A stretch of 64,000 nt of DNA, taken from the NCBI GenBank assembly GCA_000153145.1, contig CH672415.1, forward strand, positions 2,098,889-2,162,888, in the 5' to 3' direction. Shown piece by piece: positions 35,101 to 43,018 of the stretch. The notes under the pieces are model-generated. The model was not told the origin of the DNA. It saw nothing but the letters and a program-made list of their open reading frames with translations, and did not search any database. Within the stretch, counting starts at the first letter, position 1. Every line of letters starts with the position of its first letter. Origin of the DNA: a marine actinobacterium PHSC20C1 (lineage in GTDB: Bacteria > Actinomycetota > Actinomycetes > Actinomycetales > Microbacteriaceae). A program made the translations under genes and the position numbers.

Positions 35101-35535
35101 GACAAGGTGCCTTTCAGCATCGACGACTCGATGCTGCTCGTAGCCCCCCGACTCGCCGTCGCGCAGCGGCAACGCCAACACGCCGCGGAAGCGATGGACG
35201 AGCCTGTCGACCAGGCGAGCGCTAATCCAGCGACGCCAACGAATCCGGCCGTCGGACCTGCGAGCCCAACTGCACCGATTGCCTCGCCAACGATCGCCAA
35301 CGCGCGATACTCCGGCGTAATTGACCTCAAACCTGGGAGTGATCTCGCCACTCAGTTGAAACAAGTGGCCGAAGAGTTGCTTGCCCATCTCCAGAACGCC
35401 GACCCTGAGACTCTCGAGGTGAGGCTCTCCGTTGATGCCGGTAAGCGTGCCGGCTTCCCCGAGGGGGTCGTGCGTACAGTCCGCGAAAACGGCTCCAACC
35501 TGGGCTTCACCAAGAACCGCTTCGAGGCTCTCTAA
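32152..35535 (+). CDS. DUF499 ATPase with N-terminal Swt1-like HEPN domain
   Basis: A 1127-residue protein starting at ATG 32152; earlier in-frame starts overlap the methylase and lack a ribosome site. Residues ~1-130 are a helical domain with the HEPN motif RNDFAH (Arg99 to His104, Rx4H), as in Swt1-type HEPN domains. A P-loop ATPase follows: Walker A FGGGKTHS near residue 254 and Walker B ILIDEW near 368. The C-terminal tail after ~residue 1010 contains a Pro/Ala/Thr-rich linker and a small terminal domain. DUF499 ATPases are partners of DUF1156 methylases. The HEPN motif raises the possibility of an RNase effector. Its stop overlaps the next start (TAATG). Confidence 0.88.
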   Translation: MAEISNRNRVDEALLLVAEALDPFIEREVAQHIPEGEDWTVLVRLRDEEAGKYGLTYSRTDPQTQLKMIIGRFGKLGYLFDRSLSRAEKNFASELASVRNDFAHFNKAFGADDTYRALDTAERLLRAIGAVAQADTVRKSRSDVQRKTYAEETRRDTRAATKMPELGAAELSPWREVLAPHTDIASNDFARAEFAADLYQVSTGLEASSDYNDPTEFFNRTYLTDGLKTLLTLAVKRLGGDMNAAPVINLQTTFGGGKTHSMLAVWHLFSGRALVDLPQGVQSLFAGIDTVALERPVKRVAIVGNEIAPGQSWEKPDGTVIRTLWGELAWQLGGAEGYSMVADSDANGTNPGAALRDLIARYSPALILIDEWVAYARGLYGNDALIGGTFETQFTFAQLLTEAVKSVPGALLLVSIPASDIRRDGDEAAASDLEVGGLNGRAALERLQNVVSRVALNWSPASSNESFEIVKRRLFQEPDAAAQRKIDATVERFFEYYLKNAGELPSETKDLDYKARLRAAYPIHPELFDRLYGDWSTLEKFQRTRGVLRLMSSVVHALYAAGDDSPLIMPGSLPLDSAAVRDEITGYLDDAWKSIIEKDIDGQQATAVYIDNEKELFGRRALTRRIARATFMGSAATLQTQHKGIERKRVFLGVAMPGDTIGNFGSALSILGDRATYLYGDNDRYWFDRQPSLNRKVVERAEAYPEEDIWAAVIDRIRKTEPKSTPEIAEVIVAPVDTVDISESDRVRLIIAHPRYTHEVKGKDTAARTYAQELVTKRGAAPRVNANTVIVLTADSSRWPELDSSLRQYKAWNDIHADKDVLDLTQGQVAEVRRKIDALNQTVAQRIRETWIWALYPEQADGSQPFRVAAAKADGATESLARHVGERLRKTDVVIVQSSPQMLALELGKHLRNKWNDGRVSVGELWEYHARYPYLSRYRDKQVLLDAIAPVFDDIAWQEVGFALADAYDTDTGDFVGLKVPLFDKVPFSIDDSMLLVAPRLAVAQRQRQHAAEAMDEPVDQASANPATPTNPAVGPASPTAPIASPTIANARYSGVIDLKPGSDLATQLKQVAEELLAHLQNADPETLEVRLSVDAGKRAGFPEGVVRTVRENGSNLGFTKNRFEAL

Positions 35536-37064
35536 TGGTGAACGGTGCGCCGAGAATCGTCCGGGTGAGGGATGTCCCAGCTGATAGCTCGATCACTCGG
35601 GCTGTGGGCCGTCACCACACGTTTGAAACGGCAATTGCCGACCTGATCGACAACAGCATCGACGTAAGCGCAGCGAACGTTCTTGTCCGTTTTGTGCAGA
35701 AGGCAGGAGCGATTGTCGGGCTCCGTGTGATTGACGACGGAAGCGGGATGGACGCTGTCACTATTGATGACGCAATGACATTTGCGCACAAGCGTGAATA
35801 CGGTGATGGGGATATCGGGCACTTCGGCCTCGGGCTTAAGGCCGCCTCGCTCAGCCAAGCAAATGAGCTCCGTGTCTATTCGCGCAGCTTTGGGGCACAG
35901 CCAGCGGGGCGAGCGATTTCGGCCACGGAACCCACGCGCGTCGGCGAGATTGATCCTGACGACGTTGACGCTGTGTTGGACGATCTGCACGTTGACTTTC
36001 CGATGACCAAAGGAACAGTTGTCGAATGGGGCGACCCGCGCACCTTCTTGAGCAGCACGAAGGAATCTGACCGCTCGCAGTGGCTAGAAGAACGAGTCAG
36101 ATCGCTCATCTCGCACATAGGTGTCGTCTTTCACCGCAAAATCACTGCGAAACAAGTCCGCATCGTTGTCGATGTTTTTGACACAGATGTGAACGATTCG
36201 GGAGTACCACGAGTAGTCGCGCCGATCGATCCTTTCGGCTACGACAGCCTTCCGAACGATTCGTTCCCAGCAGAAATTCGAATTGATTTCAACGGGATCG
36301 AGGCGACGGGCAACGCGCACGTCTGGCCAGCGTCTCAATCCGGCCGCCCCGAGTATCGTCTGGGCGGCAAACCGGGGGCGCTAGCGCAAGGCTTCTACTT
36401 TTATCGCGCAGACAGGCTGCTGCAGATTGGTGGATGGAACACGCTGGCAGTTGCCCGACCTGAACTCGAATACGCGCGCATCTCGATAGACATCACGAAG
36501 GCCCTTACGCCGCACATTACGATCAACCCCGAGAAAGCCGGGTTAGAACTTGACTCTGATTTGAAGAGTGCGCTGCTCGCTGCTTCCGTCGTGGGCTTGG
36601 AGGGTGGGCTTGATAGTTTTCTTGGATCTGCGCAGGCGGCGAGAGCGGATTCGCGCAAGTACACGAAGCGACCTGTCGAGCTAGTCGAGCCTGGAAGAGG
36701 GTTCGGGGCCGAAATGCTCGAAGCATTTGCGGCCACCGTTGAAACAGTCAACGCAGAGCCTGTCGACATCCGTTGGCGTGTGGACAGCTCGGAAGCCCCA
36801 CTACGTATTGATATTGAGCGACGAACTATCTGGCTCAATGAGCAGTATCGCGACGTAATCGCCGGTCGAGGCAGCATGGATGCCGAAGACTCTCCATTTG
36901 TGAAGACACTGCTCCTCTTGGTGTATTCGAAGTATTTCGAGGGTTCGCACCTGGGGCCGCGCGAAAAAGCAGAACTGGCAGCTTGGGATCAGCTGCTCAC
37001 AGCGGCGCTGCGTGAAGAGTTAGCGCAGCAGGCACGGCAAATGGGAAGTGGAAATGATGAGTGA
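35535..37064 (+). CDS. paraMORC GHKL ATPase (MutL/MORC-like)
   Basis: A 509-residue GHKL ATPase with N-box ADLIDNS (35-41), G1 DDGSGM (67-72) and G2 GHFGLGLKAAS (95-105). It is similar along its whole length to the N-terminal half of the fusion protein at 25741-29067, for example INPEKAG against INPEKRG and YRADRLLQIGGW against YRNGRMLQAGGW. Both have Asp where MutL has the catalytic Glu in the N-box. In related restriction-type operons this ATPase is encoded with Z1 helicases and DUF4420 nucleases, as here. It probably acts as an ATP-gated DNA clamp. Its 3' end overlaps the DUF4420 gene by 11 bases. Confidence 0.9.
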   Translation: MVNGAPRIVRVRDVPADSSITRAVGRHHTFETAIADLIDNSIDVSAANVLVRFVQKAGAIVGLRVIDDGSGMDAVTIDDAMTFAHKREYGDGDIGHFGLGLKAASLSQANELRVYSRSFGAQPAGRAISATEPTRVGEIDPDDVDAVLDDLHVDFPMTKGTVVEWGDPRTFLSSTKESDRSQWLEERVRSLISHIGVVFHRKITAKQVRIVVDVFDTDVNDSGVPRVVAPIDPFGYDSLPNDSFPAEIRIDFNGIEATGNAHVWPASQSGRPEYRLGGKPGALAQGFYFYRADRLLQIGGWNTLAVARPELEYARISIDITKALTPHITINPEKAGLELDSDLKSALLAASVVGLEGGLDSFLGSAQAARADSRKYTKRPVELVEPGRGFGAEMLEAFAATVETVNAEPVDIRWRVDSSEAPLRIDIERRTIWLNEQYRDVIAGRGSMDAEDSPFVKTLLLLVYSKYFEGSHLGPREKAELAAWDQLLTAALREELAQQARQMGSGNDE

Positions 37065-38040
37065 GCTCACAAACCCGAAACACCTCACCCCGGAGATAGT
37101 CGAAGACTACTTCCGTCTGGGTGTACGCACTGCTTTTGCGTTGAATGAAACACCCCACGCTCGGCTGATCATCGACCCTCCTCGAAACGAGCTGCAGCTT
37201 CTTACGCCAGTGGCGGGAAGCGCCCCAGAAGTTACTGCATATGAAAGGATCACCCTCAAGCGCCAGCGCCCCATAGACGCCACAGCCGACTGGTACGAAA
37301 TGACCATTGATGCGACGGATATGCGCTACGAGGCCTACATCCTGGTGGAGTCGATTGTCGATCAGTTGCGTGCAGGAGCATCTTTTCGGCACGCCGTTTC
37401 GGAGTCGCTTGAGGGACTAAAGGACTTGCTTGCTAGCCGAGCGAGGCTGACCGAGGAGAAAATCACCGGGCTTATAGGCGAGCTCTTAGTGCTTTCAAGC
37501 GTGATCGATACTGATGGTGAAGACGCAGCGGTCACAGGCTGGCTCGGACCACTTTCCGAAGAACACGACTTCGGGTTTGCAGACTTTGACGCAGAAGTGA
37601 AATGTACTCGTTCCGAAGGCCGTGTGCATGTGATTGGATCCGACACCCAACTTCAGCAAGTGCCTGGCCGGCCGCTCTACCTGATCTCGGTGCAGATAAC
37701 GCGCGCAGGAGGCGCCGCTGACTCCTTCACGCTCCCTTCACTAGTCGCAGCCGTGCGGTCGAAACTTCACAGGACCTCAAGGACCTTCGACTCGGCGCTC
37801 GAGGGGCTGGGGTGGAGAGATCTCGACGGGGATCTCTATCGGACGCGGTACCAATTGCGATCTGTGCCGCGGGGATACCTAGTCGACGATGCGTTCCCGG
37901 CCATTACCGCTGCCTTGCTCGACACAATTGTTCCCCAACGATCGCTTGTCAGCCGTGTCTCCTATCGTGTCGACGCAACGCACCTTCCCTACGCCGCGGT
38001 CCCTGCGCCGCTCGATAGCTTCTGTGAGGAGCTCGCATGA
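37054..38040 (+). CDS. DUF4420 PD-(D/E)XK motif nuclease
   Basis: A 328-residue protein starting at ATG 37054 (37057 is possible). A restriction-type PD-(D/E)XK core is visible in the middle: Glu143 in LIGELLVLS, Asp172 in EEHDFGF, and the E-x-K pair Glu181/Lys183 in DFDAEVKCTR. This agrees with DUF4420, the nuclease partner of Z1 and MutL-like proteins in Mza-type loci. It presumably cuts DNA after assembly by the ATPase and helicase. The start lies inside the paraMORC gene and the stop overlaps the Z1 start by 4 bases (ATGA), so the three products are likely made in fixed ratio. Confidence 0.88.
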   Translation: MMSELTNPKHLTPEIVEDYFRLGVRTAFALNETPHARLIIDPPRNELQLLTPVAGSAPEVTAYERITLKRQRPIDATADWYEMTIDATDMRYEAYILVESIVDQLRAGASFRHAVSESLEGLKDLLASRARLTEEKITGLIGELLVLSSVIDTDGEDAAVTGWLGPLSEEHDFGFADFDAEVKCTRSEGRVHVIGSDTQLQQVPGRPLYLISVQITRAGGAADSFTLPSLVAAVRSKLHRTSRTFDSALEGLGWRDLDGDLYRTRYQLRSVPRGYLVDDAFPAITAALLDTIVPQRSLVSRVSYRVDATHLPYAAVPAPLDSFCEELA

Positions 38041-41000
38041 ATGACAACACTTCTGCCGTCGTCGAATCCGCCATTCGAGAAGGGTTGACTGGAATTCGAG
38101 ACTCAGGGCCAGAACCGCTCCTCGAACTTGTCCAGTTCAAGCTGCGACGGGCTGGCGTTGAATTGACCGAAGAAGCGTTACTGGCCGTCTTCATCGGTCG
38201 CGAGAAGACCGACTCAACGTGGCGCGCAATGCATATGGCTCTCGCACAATGGGACGCGACCTCTCGCGCCGACTGGTCGAATGATACTGACGCCTGGAGC
38301 GCGAACCGTCGTGAACTAATCTACGAGCAGCTCGAGCTTTCGACTGATGCTCGCGAGAGGCTCGACACGGAGTTTCCCAGCGCGTCGAAAATGGACACGA
38401 TGATCGTTGACCCTGAGCACTGGGACCCTTGGTACACAGCCGAGCGTCAGGGCGAAAACGACTTCTATTGGCGAGCTTACAGAGGTGTACTTGAGCGAAA
38501 AGGGTGGGACGTTGATGCCCTCACCAACCTCAACAAGTCAACCACCGACATTGTTGGCCGGCTATCAGACCCGAGTGCGGAGGTCGGTTATCAAACTAAG
38601 GGCCTAGTAGTCGGCCACGTGCAGAGCGGGAAGACGGCTAACTTCACAGGAATAGTCGCGAAGGCAGTCGACTCGGGCTATCGCCTCATCATTGTGCTAA
38701 CCGGAACGATTGAACTACTGCGTGGTCAGACCCAGCGTCGTCTCGATATGGAACTCGTGGGCGAAGAGAACATTCTTGAGGGTGTCGACAGGACCGATGA
38801 GACTGCGATTCGCGACATTGACTACATCGGAAACCAAGATGTTGACTGGCAAAACGGCAAATTTTTGAAGCACGCTGTGGACATCCATTCGACCCCCGGA
38901 GTTCCCGCGATTAAGCGACTCACCACGGCGGGCAAAGATTATAGAAAATTGCGGCTTGGGCGTGATGCGCTAGATTTCCGTCGAAATGGTGAATTGCGGA
39001 ATCCAGCGAAACCCGTCTACGACCCCGAGAATATCCATTCAGTGGATGCTCGAATCGCGGTGATGAAGAAGAACACCACTGCGCTGAAAAACCTACTTCA
39101 TGACCTGAGGAACATCCGCGCTGATGCGCGTGAAATCCCAGTACTAATAATCGACGATGAAGCAGATCAGGCGTCAGTAAATACTGTGAACCCGCGATCT
39201 AAGAAAGCCGCGGCCGCGGAGTCAAAGAAGCGAAGCGCCATCAACAAGCTCATCAACGATCTCCTAAACACAATGCCGCGCGCCCAATACATCGGATACA
39301 CGGCGACCCCGTTCGCCAATGTCTTCATCTCCCCTGATGATTCTGAAGATGTATTTCCCAAGGACTTCATCGTGAGCCTGGACCCATCCTCGGAGTACAT
39401 GGGTGGCCGACAATTCCACGATCTGTTTGGGCTTGATCCGGAAGCGAAGGGCGATGCTTCACTGTCAAACGAGGCCGCGTTCGTGCGTGACCTTCGGGCC
39501 GATGGCGAAAGTGAACCCGATGAAGAGCGCCAAGAAATCCGCAACGCCATTGATGCCTTTGTCTTAAGCGGAGGCATTAAAAAGTGGCGTGAAGCGCAAG
39601 ACGATGGGTTTAGCTACCGTCACCACACGATGCTCGTGCACGAATCCATCCGCGTCGCCGAGCATGCCGACTTGGCGGACACCTTTCGTTCGGTGTGGAA
39701 TCTGGGCGGCTACAGCTCACCTTCAGGCTTGGCCCGACTTCGAGAGCTGTACCATGAAGACTTCTTGCGTGTGACCGAATCTCGTCAGGAGTGGGGCCGT
39801 CTTCCTATGCCTGACACTTTTGATGATCTGAAGGCCTATATAGGGCTTGCGGTGGATGCAATCACTGCTGCTAGCGACCCAGTAGTCGTAGTGAACGGGA
39901 GCAAAGATAGCGACTACAACGCGATGAACTTCCAGGTTGCGCCGTACTGGCGGATCATGGTTGGAGGAGCCAAGCTCAGCCGCGGATTCACTGTTGAAGG
40001 GCTTACTATCTCCTACTATCGGCGCCGAACTGCTGCAGCGGACACTCTCATGCAGATGGGGCGTTGGTTCGGATATCGCCCCGGGTACAACGATCTCGTG
40101 CGGCTGTATATCGGGCGGGACGTGCTCGATGGCAAGAAGAAGTCCTACGACTTGTACGACGCGTTCACCTCGATTATTGAAGACGAGGAGGAGTTCCGGG
40201 CGCAGCTGCGAAAGTTCTCCGAGCTGACCGAGGATGGCAAGCCAGTCGTGCGCCCAATCCATGTGCCGCCAATGGTGTTTCAGCAATTGCCTTGGCTACG
40301 ACCAACAGGCGCTAACAAGATGTACAACGCCGTCCTCCAGTACGAGGGTGACGGCGGGGTTGTTAAGGACTTCAACGCTCACGACTATCGTGGTGACGGC
40401 GCCCGGAATGCAAAACACTTCGAGGCCGTATCGGGCTGGATTCCTCGTCTCTCTCCCGACGTGAGCATCTTCACGGGCGTGAACGGCACGCACTTCGAGG
40501 CTCGCACGGCAGTGTTGACAAGTGATGAAGTTGTCGCCGCGCTTAAAGAATTTGAAATGCTCTCACGCGATCAATTCTCGCCAACCATCAGCATGATAGA
40601 AAAGGCGACCCATGAGGGAACTATTGAAGATTGGGTAGTAGTAGTCCCAGAACTAGACGAGACATATCGCCGCGACGTGGACGGTGTGACTATCTCGATG
40701 ATGGAACGCCGTCGTCGTGCCGACCGACCAGGATTCGCCGGTAGCGAGCGACGCCATCGAGCAGTGCTCGAGGTCATTGCGGAGAGCCCTGAGCCGTCTG
40801 CTGTCGCTGGCAAGAACGCGGACGCTCTGAAGAAGCCTGGGCGAGGTGCGATGTTGCTAACATTCACAATCGATCCGGTAGTCGTTGACGACGAGAAACG
40901 GGATGACGGGTCTGGGCGCGTGGACGGAGCTCGGGTTAAGCGCGGAGCTTGGCCAGACCCTGTTCCCAGCTCCGATGTTGCAACCTTGATCTCGCTCGCG

Positions 41001-41090
41001 CTTCCGTACGCTGCGGCGCCGCGGGGACGAATTGGTTTCAGCGTCAGACGTCACGATCAGGAAGGTCAGGCGATCATCGATGCGGAGTAG
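38037..41090 (+). CDS. Z1 domain helicase-like protein
   Basis: A 1017-residue superfamily-II-like protein. Walker A GHVQSGKT is at residues 193-200, the Walker B-like DDEADQ near 372, GYTATPFANVF near 422, and motif VI QMGRWFGYRPGY near 672. The Z1 signature GGAKLSRGFTVEGLT precedes it. The C-terminal ~150 residues form an unassigned tail. Z1 proteins occur with paraMORC ATPases and DUF4420 nucleases in restriction-type loci and are thought to translocate or remodel DNA. It is the last gene of the DUF1156-to-Z1 operon. An AIPR protein normally follows in Mza loci; here the next gene is an acyl-CoA dehydrogenase. Confidence 0.92.
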   Translation: MNDNTSAVVESAIREGLTGIRDSGPEPLLELVQFKLRRAGVELTEEALLAVFIGREKTDSTWRAMHMALAQWDATSRADWSNDTDAWSANRRELIYEQLELSTDARERLDTEFPSASKMDTMIVDPEHWDPWYTAERQGENDFYWRAYRGVLERKGWDVDALTNLNKSTTDIVGRLSDPSAEVGYQTKGLVVGHVQSGKTANFTGIVAKAVDSGYRLIIVLTGTIELLRGQTQRRLDMELVGEENILEGVDRTDETAIRDIDYIGNQDVDWQNGKFLKHAVDIHSTPGVPAIKRLTTAGKDYRKLRLGRDALDFRRNGELRNPAKPVYDPENIHSVDARIAVMKKNTTALKNLLHDLRNIRADAREIPVLIIDDEADQASVNTVNPRSKKAAAAESKKRSAINKLINDLLNTMPRAQYIGYTATPFANVFISPDDSEDVFPKDFIVSLDPSSEYMGGRQFHDLFGLDPEAKGDASLSNEAAFVRDLRADGESEPDEERQEIRNAIDAFVLSGGIKKWREAQDDGFSYRHHTMLVHESIRVAEHADLADTFRSVWNLGGYSSPSGLARLRELYHEDFLRVTESRQEWGRLPMPDTFDDLKAYIGLAVDAITAASDPVVVVNGSKDSDYNAMNFQVAPYWRIMVGGAKLSRGFTVEGLTISYYRRRTAAADTLMQMGRWFGYRPGYNDLVRLYIGRDVLDGKKKSYDLYDAFTSIIEDEEEFRAQLRKFSELTEDGKPVVRPIHVPPMVFQQLPWLRPTGANKMYNAVLQYEGDGGVVKDFNAHDYRGDGARNAKHFEAVSGWIPRLSPDVSIFTGVNGTHFEARTAVLTSDEVVAALKEFEMLSRDQFSPTISMIEKATHEGTIEDWVVVVPELDETYRRDVDGVTISMMERRRRADRPGFAGSERRHRAVLEVIAESPEPSAVAGKNADALKKPGRGAMLLTFTIDPVVVDDEKRDDGSGRVDGARVKRGAWPDPVPSSDVATLISLALPYAAAPRGRIGFSVRRHDQEGQAIIDAE

Positions 41091-41099
41091 CGTGAAGCC

Positions 41100-42203
41100 A
41101 TGACGGTACTCACCCCAGCACTGCTCGATCGCGTCCGGTCGCGGGCCGCGCGCTACGACCGCGAGAACATCTTCTTCACCGAAGACCTGCAAGAGTTGCG
41201 TGCCGTTGGCTACTTGAAGCCGCGCAGCCTGCGTGAGCTGTCGGATGATCAGCGCCTGCTTGCCGCCTATGCTCCTGCCACGGCGCTCGCCATCAACATG
41301 CACCTCGTCTGGATTGGCGTTGCCTGGGTTCTGCGCGAGCGCGGCGACTCCAGCCTCGATTGGCTTCTTGCGGATGTCGAAGCTGGCGAAATTTTCGCCT
41401 TCGGTCTGAGCGAACCTGGCAACGATCTCGTTGTGTGGGACTCGCTCACCACTGCCGAAACCGTCGAAGGCGGTTACACATTTACGGGCACCAAGATCTT
41501 CACGTCGCTGTCTCCCGCGTGGACCCAGCTCGGCATCTTCGGCAAGCACACCGCCGACGATGGCACCGCAACCCTCGTGCACGGTTTCATCGAACGCTCG
41601 GCACCAGGTTGGCGCTCCCTCGAGGACTGGGACACCCTGGGCATGCGCGCCACCCAGAGCCACACCACCGTGCTGGAGGGCGCCTTCGTTCCCACGAACC
41701 GGGTAGCCCGCGTGATGCCCGTCGGCCCCAGCGCCGATCCGTTCATCTTCGCCGTCTTCGCGAACTTCCTGCCACTTATCGCCTCCGTCTATGCCGGGCT
41801 CGCCGACCGCGCGCTCGAACTCGGAGTCGAAGCACTGCAGCAGCGCAGCTCAGCCATCTCCGGAGAGACGTATGCCGAACATCCGGATCTGCGCTGGCGC
41901 ATGGCGGATGCCGCTCTCGCGCTCGACGCGATCGAACCCCAGCTGCACAGCATTGTCGACGACGTTGATGGGCTCGTGGATCACGGGGCTGGCTGGTTCC
42001 GCAAACTGACCGGCGTGAAGCACCGCAGCATCGAAACCGCGCGCCACGTTGTCGACCAAGTCATGCGCTCGGCAGGGGGAGGAGCCTTCCGCAGCACGAG
42101 CGAACTCTCGCGGTTGCAGCGCGATGTGCTCGCCGGGATTTACCACCCCTCGAACCCGGAATCGGTGTACAAGACCGTCGCGGACGATCTGTTCGGGAGC
42201 TAG
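41100..42203 (+). CDS. Acyl-CoA dehydrogenase-fold flavoprotein
   Basis: A 367-residue protein of the acyl-CoA dehydrogenase superfamily. ALAINMHLVWIG and FAFGLSEPGNDL (near residue 105) give the flavin-binding middle, and GGYTFTGTKIFTSLSPAWTQLGIFG is the usual beta-domain segment. C-terminal helices include HRSIETARHVVDQVMRSAGGGAF. The catalytic Glu position of fatty acyl-CoA dehydrogenases is not evident, so it may belong to the monooxygenase-like branch. Only 9 bases separate it from the Z1 stop and its GGAG overlaps the end of that gene. It looks like the first chromosomal gene after the island and depends on readthrough or a promoter inside Z1. Confidence 0.82.
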   Translation: MTVLTPALLDRVRSRAARYDRENIFFTEDLQELRAVGYLKPRSLRELSDDQRLLAAYAPATALAINMHLVWIGVAWVLRERGDSSLDWLLADVEAGEIFAFGLSEPGNDLVVWDSLTTAETVEGGYTFTGTKIFTSLSPAWTQLGIFGKHTADDGTATLVHGFIERSAPGWRSLEDWDTLGMRATQSHTTVLEGAFVPTNRVARVMPVGPSADPFIFAVFANFLPLIASVYAGLADRALELGVEALQQRSSAISGETYAEHPDLRWRMADAALALDAIEPQLHSIVDDVDGLVDHGAGWFRKLTGVKHRSIETARHVVDQVMRSAGGGAFRSTSELSRLQRDVLAGIYHPSNPESVYKTVADDLFGS

Positions 42204-42224
42204 GCAAGTAGAGCGCTTGCGTGC

Positions 42225-42917
42225 TTAGCCGAGCCCGAACAACGGCAGCGCCATCCAGATTGCGACTCCGATGAGGGTGGCGGCGAAGAGGTAATCGATG
42301 AACTGTTGGGCGCGCTCGCCGCGGAAGAGAGCGGTGAGCATCCGCCCGCCCGCCGTCCAAATGAGGAAGGCGATCAGGTTGTTGAGAGTGAAGATCGCGG
42401 TGATGAGGAGCACTGCCGCGAGCCCGCTGCCGGACTCGGGGCGTAAGAACTGAGCGAACATGACGACGATAATGTAATACGCCTTCGGGTTGAGGAGCAG
42501 CACGAGCGCGCCGCTCCAGAAGCCAATCTTCTGCGCCGGAGCAGGAGGCAACGCTGGAGCAGGCGACTCCGCTGACTCTGCGGAAGTGGTCGCTGACTGC
42601 GCCGCAACTTGCGACGCTGACCGTGCCCGCGACCGAGCACTGCGGATGAACGTGAACGCCAACCACAGCACGTACAGACTGCCCGCAGCGCTGAGCACGA
42701 CAACGAACGCGGGGTGCATCAGCACGGTCGCCCCGAGCCCCAAGCCGATCGCCGCCGTCACGACAAATGTTGCTGCGTGATACCCGGCGAGAGCGGGTAT
42801 GGCTGCTCGCGGTCCGCGCGAAGCCCCGATAGCGGCAAAGAACGTGTTGCCCGGCCCCGGACTGTACGCGAGCGGAAAGAGGAACGCGATGAGCGCTGCG
42901 AACGTGGCAATTGTCAT
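42225..42917 (-). CDS. LysE family exporter
   Basis: A 230-residue membrane protein of the LysE/RhtB type. The first helix ALIAFLFPLAYSPGPGNTFFAA carries the conserved SPGPGN motif, and GYHAATFVVTAAIGLGLG follows. A long polar, Ala/Ser/Pro-rich insertion (residues ~95-130) sits in the loop between the third helix and the rest, longer than usual. It probably exports an amino acid or small neutral metabolite by exchange with protons. It converges on the acyl-CoA dehydrogenase gene and faces the cydDC gene end-to-start with about 100 bases between. Confidence 0.87.
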   Translation of the reverse strand: MTIATFAALIAFLFPLAYSPGPGNTFFAAIGASRGPRAAIPALAGYHAATFVVTAAIGLGLGATVLMHPAFVVVLSAAGSLYVLWLAFTFIRSARSRARSASQVAAQSATTSAESAESPAPALPPAPAQKIGFWSGALVLLLNPKAYYIIVVMFAQFLRPESGSGLAAVLLITAIFTLNNLIAFLIWTAGGRMLTALFRGERAQQFIDYLFAATLIGVAIWMALPLFGLG

Positions 42918-43018
42918 GGGGCGGTATCCGAACTCGAGGTAGTCACCTCATCAGTATTGAGTGACCGCGGCCCCACAACTCGCGGAATTCGGACTTGGCA
43001 TCAACGGTGTGATTCGCC

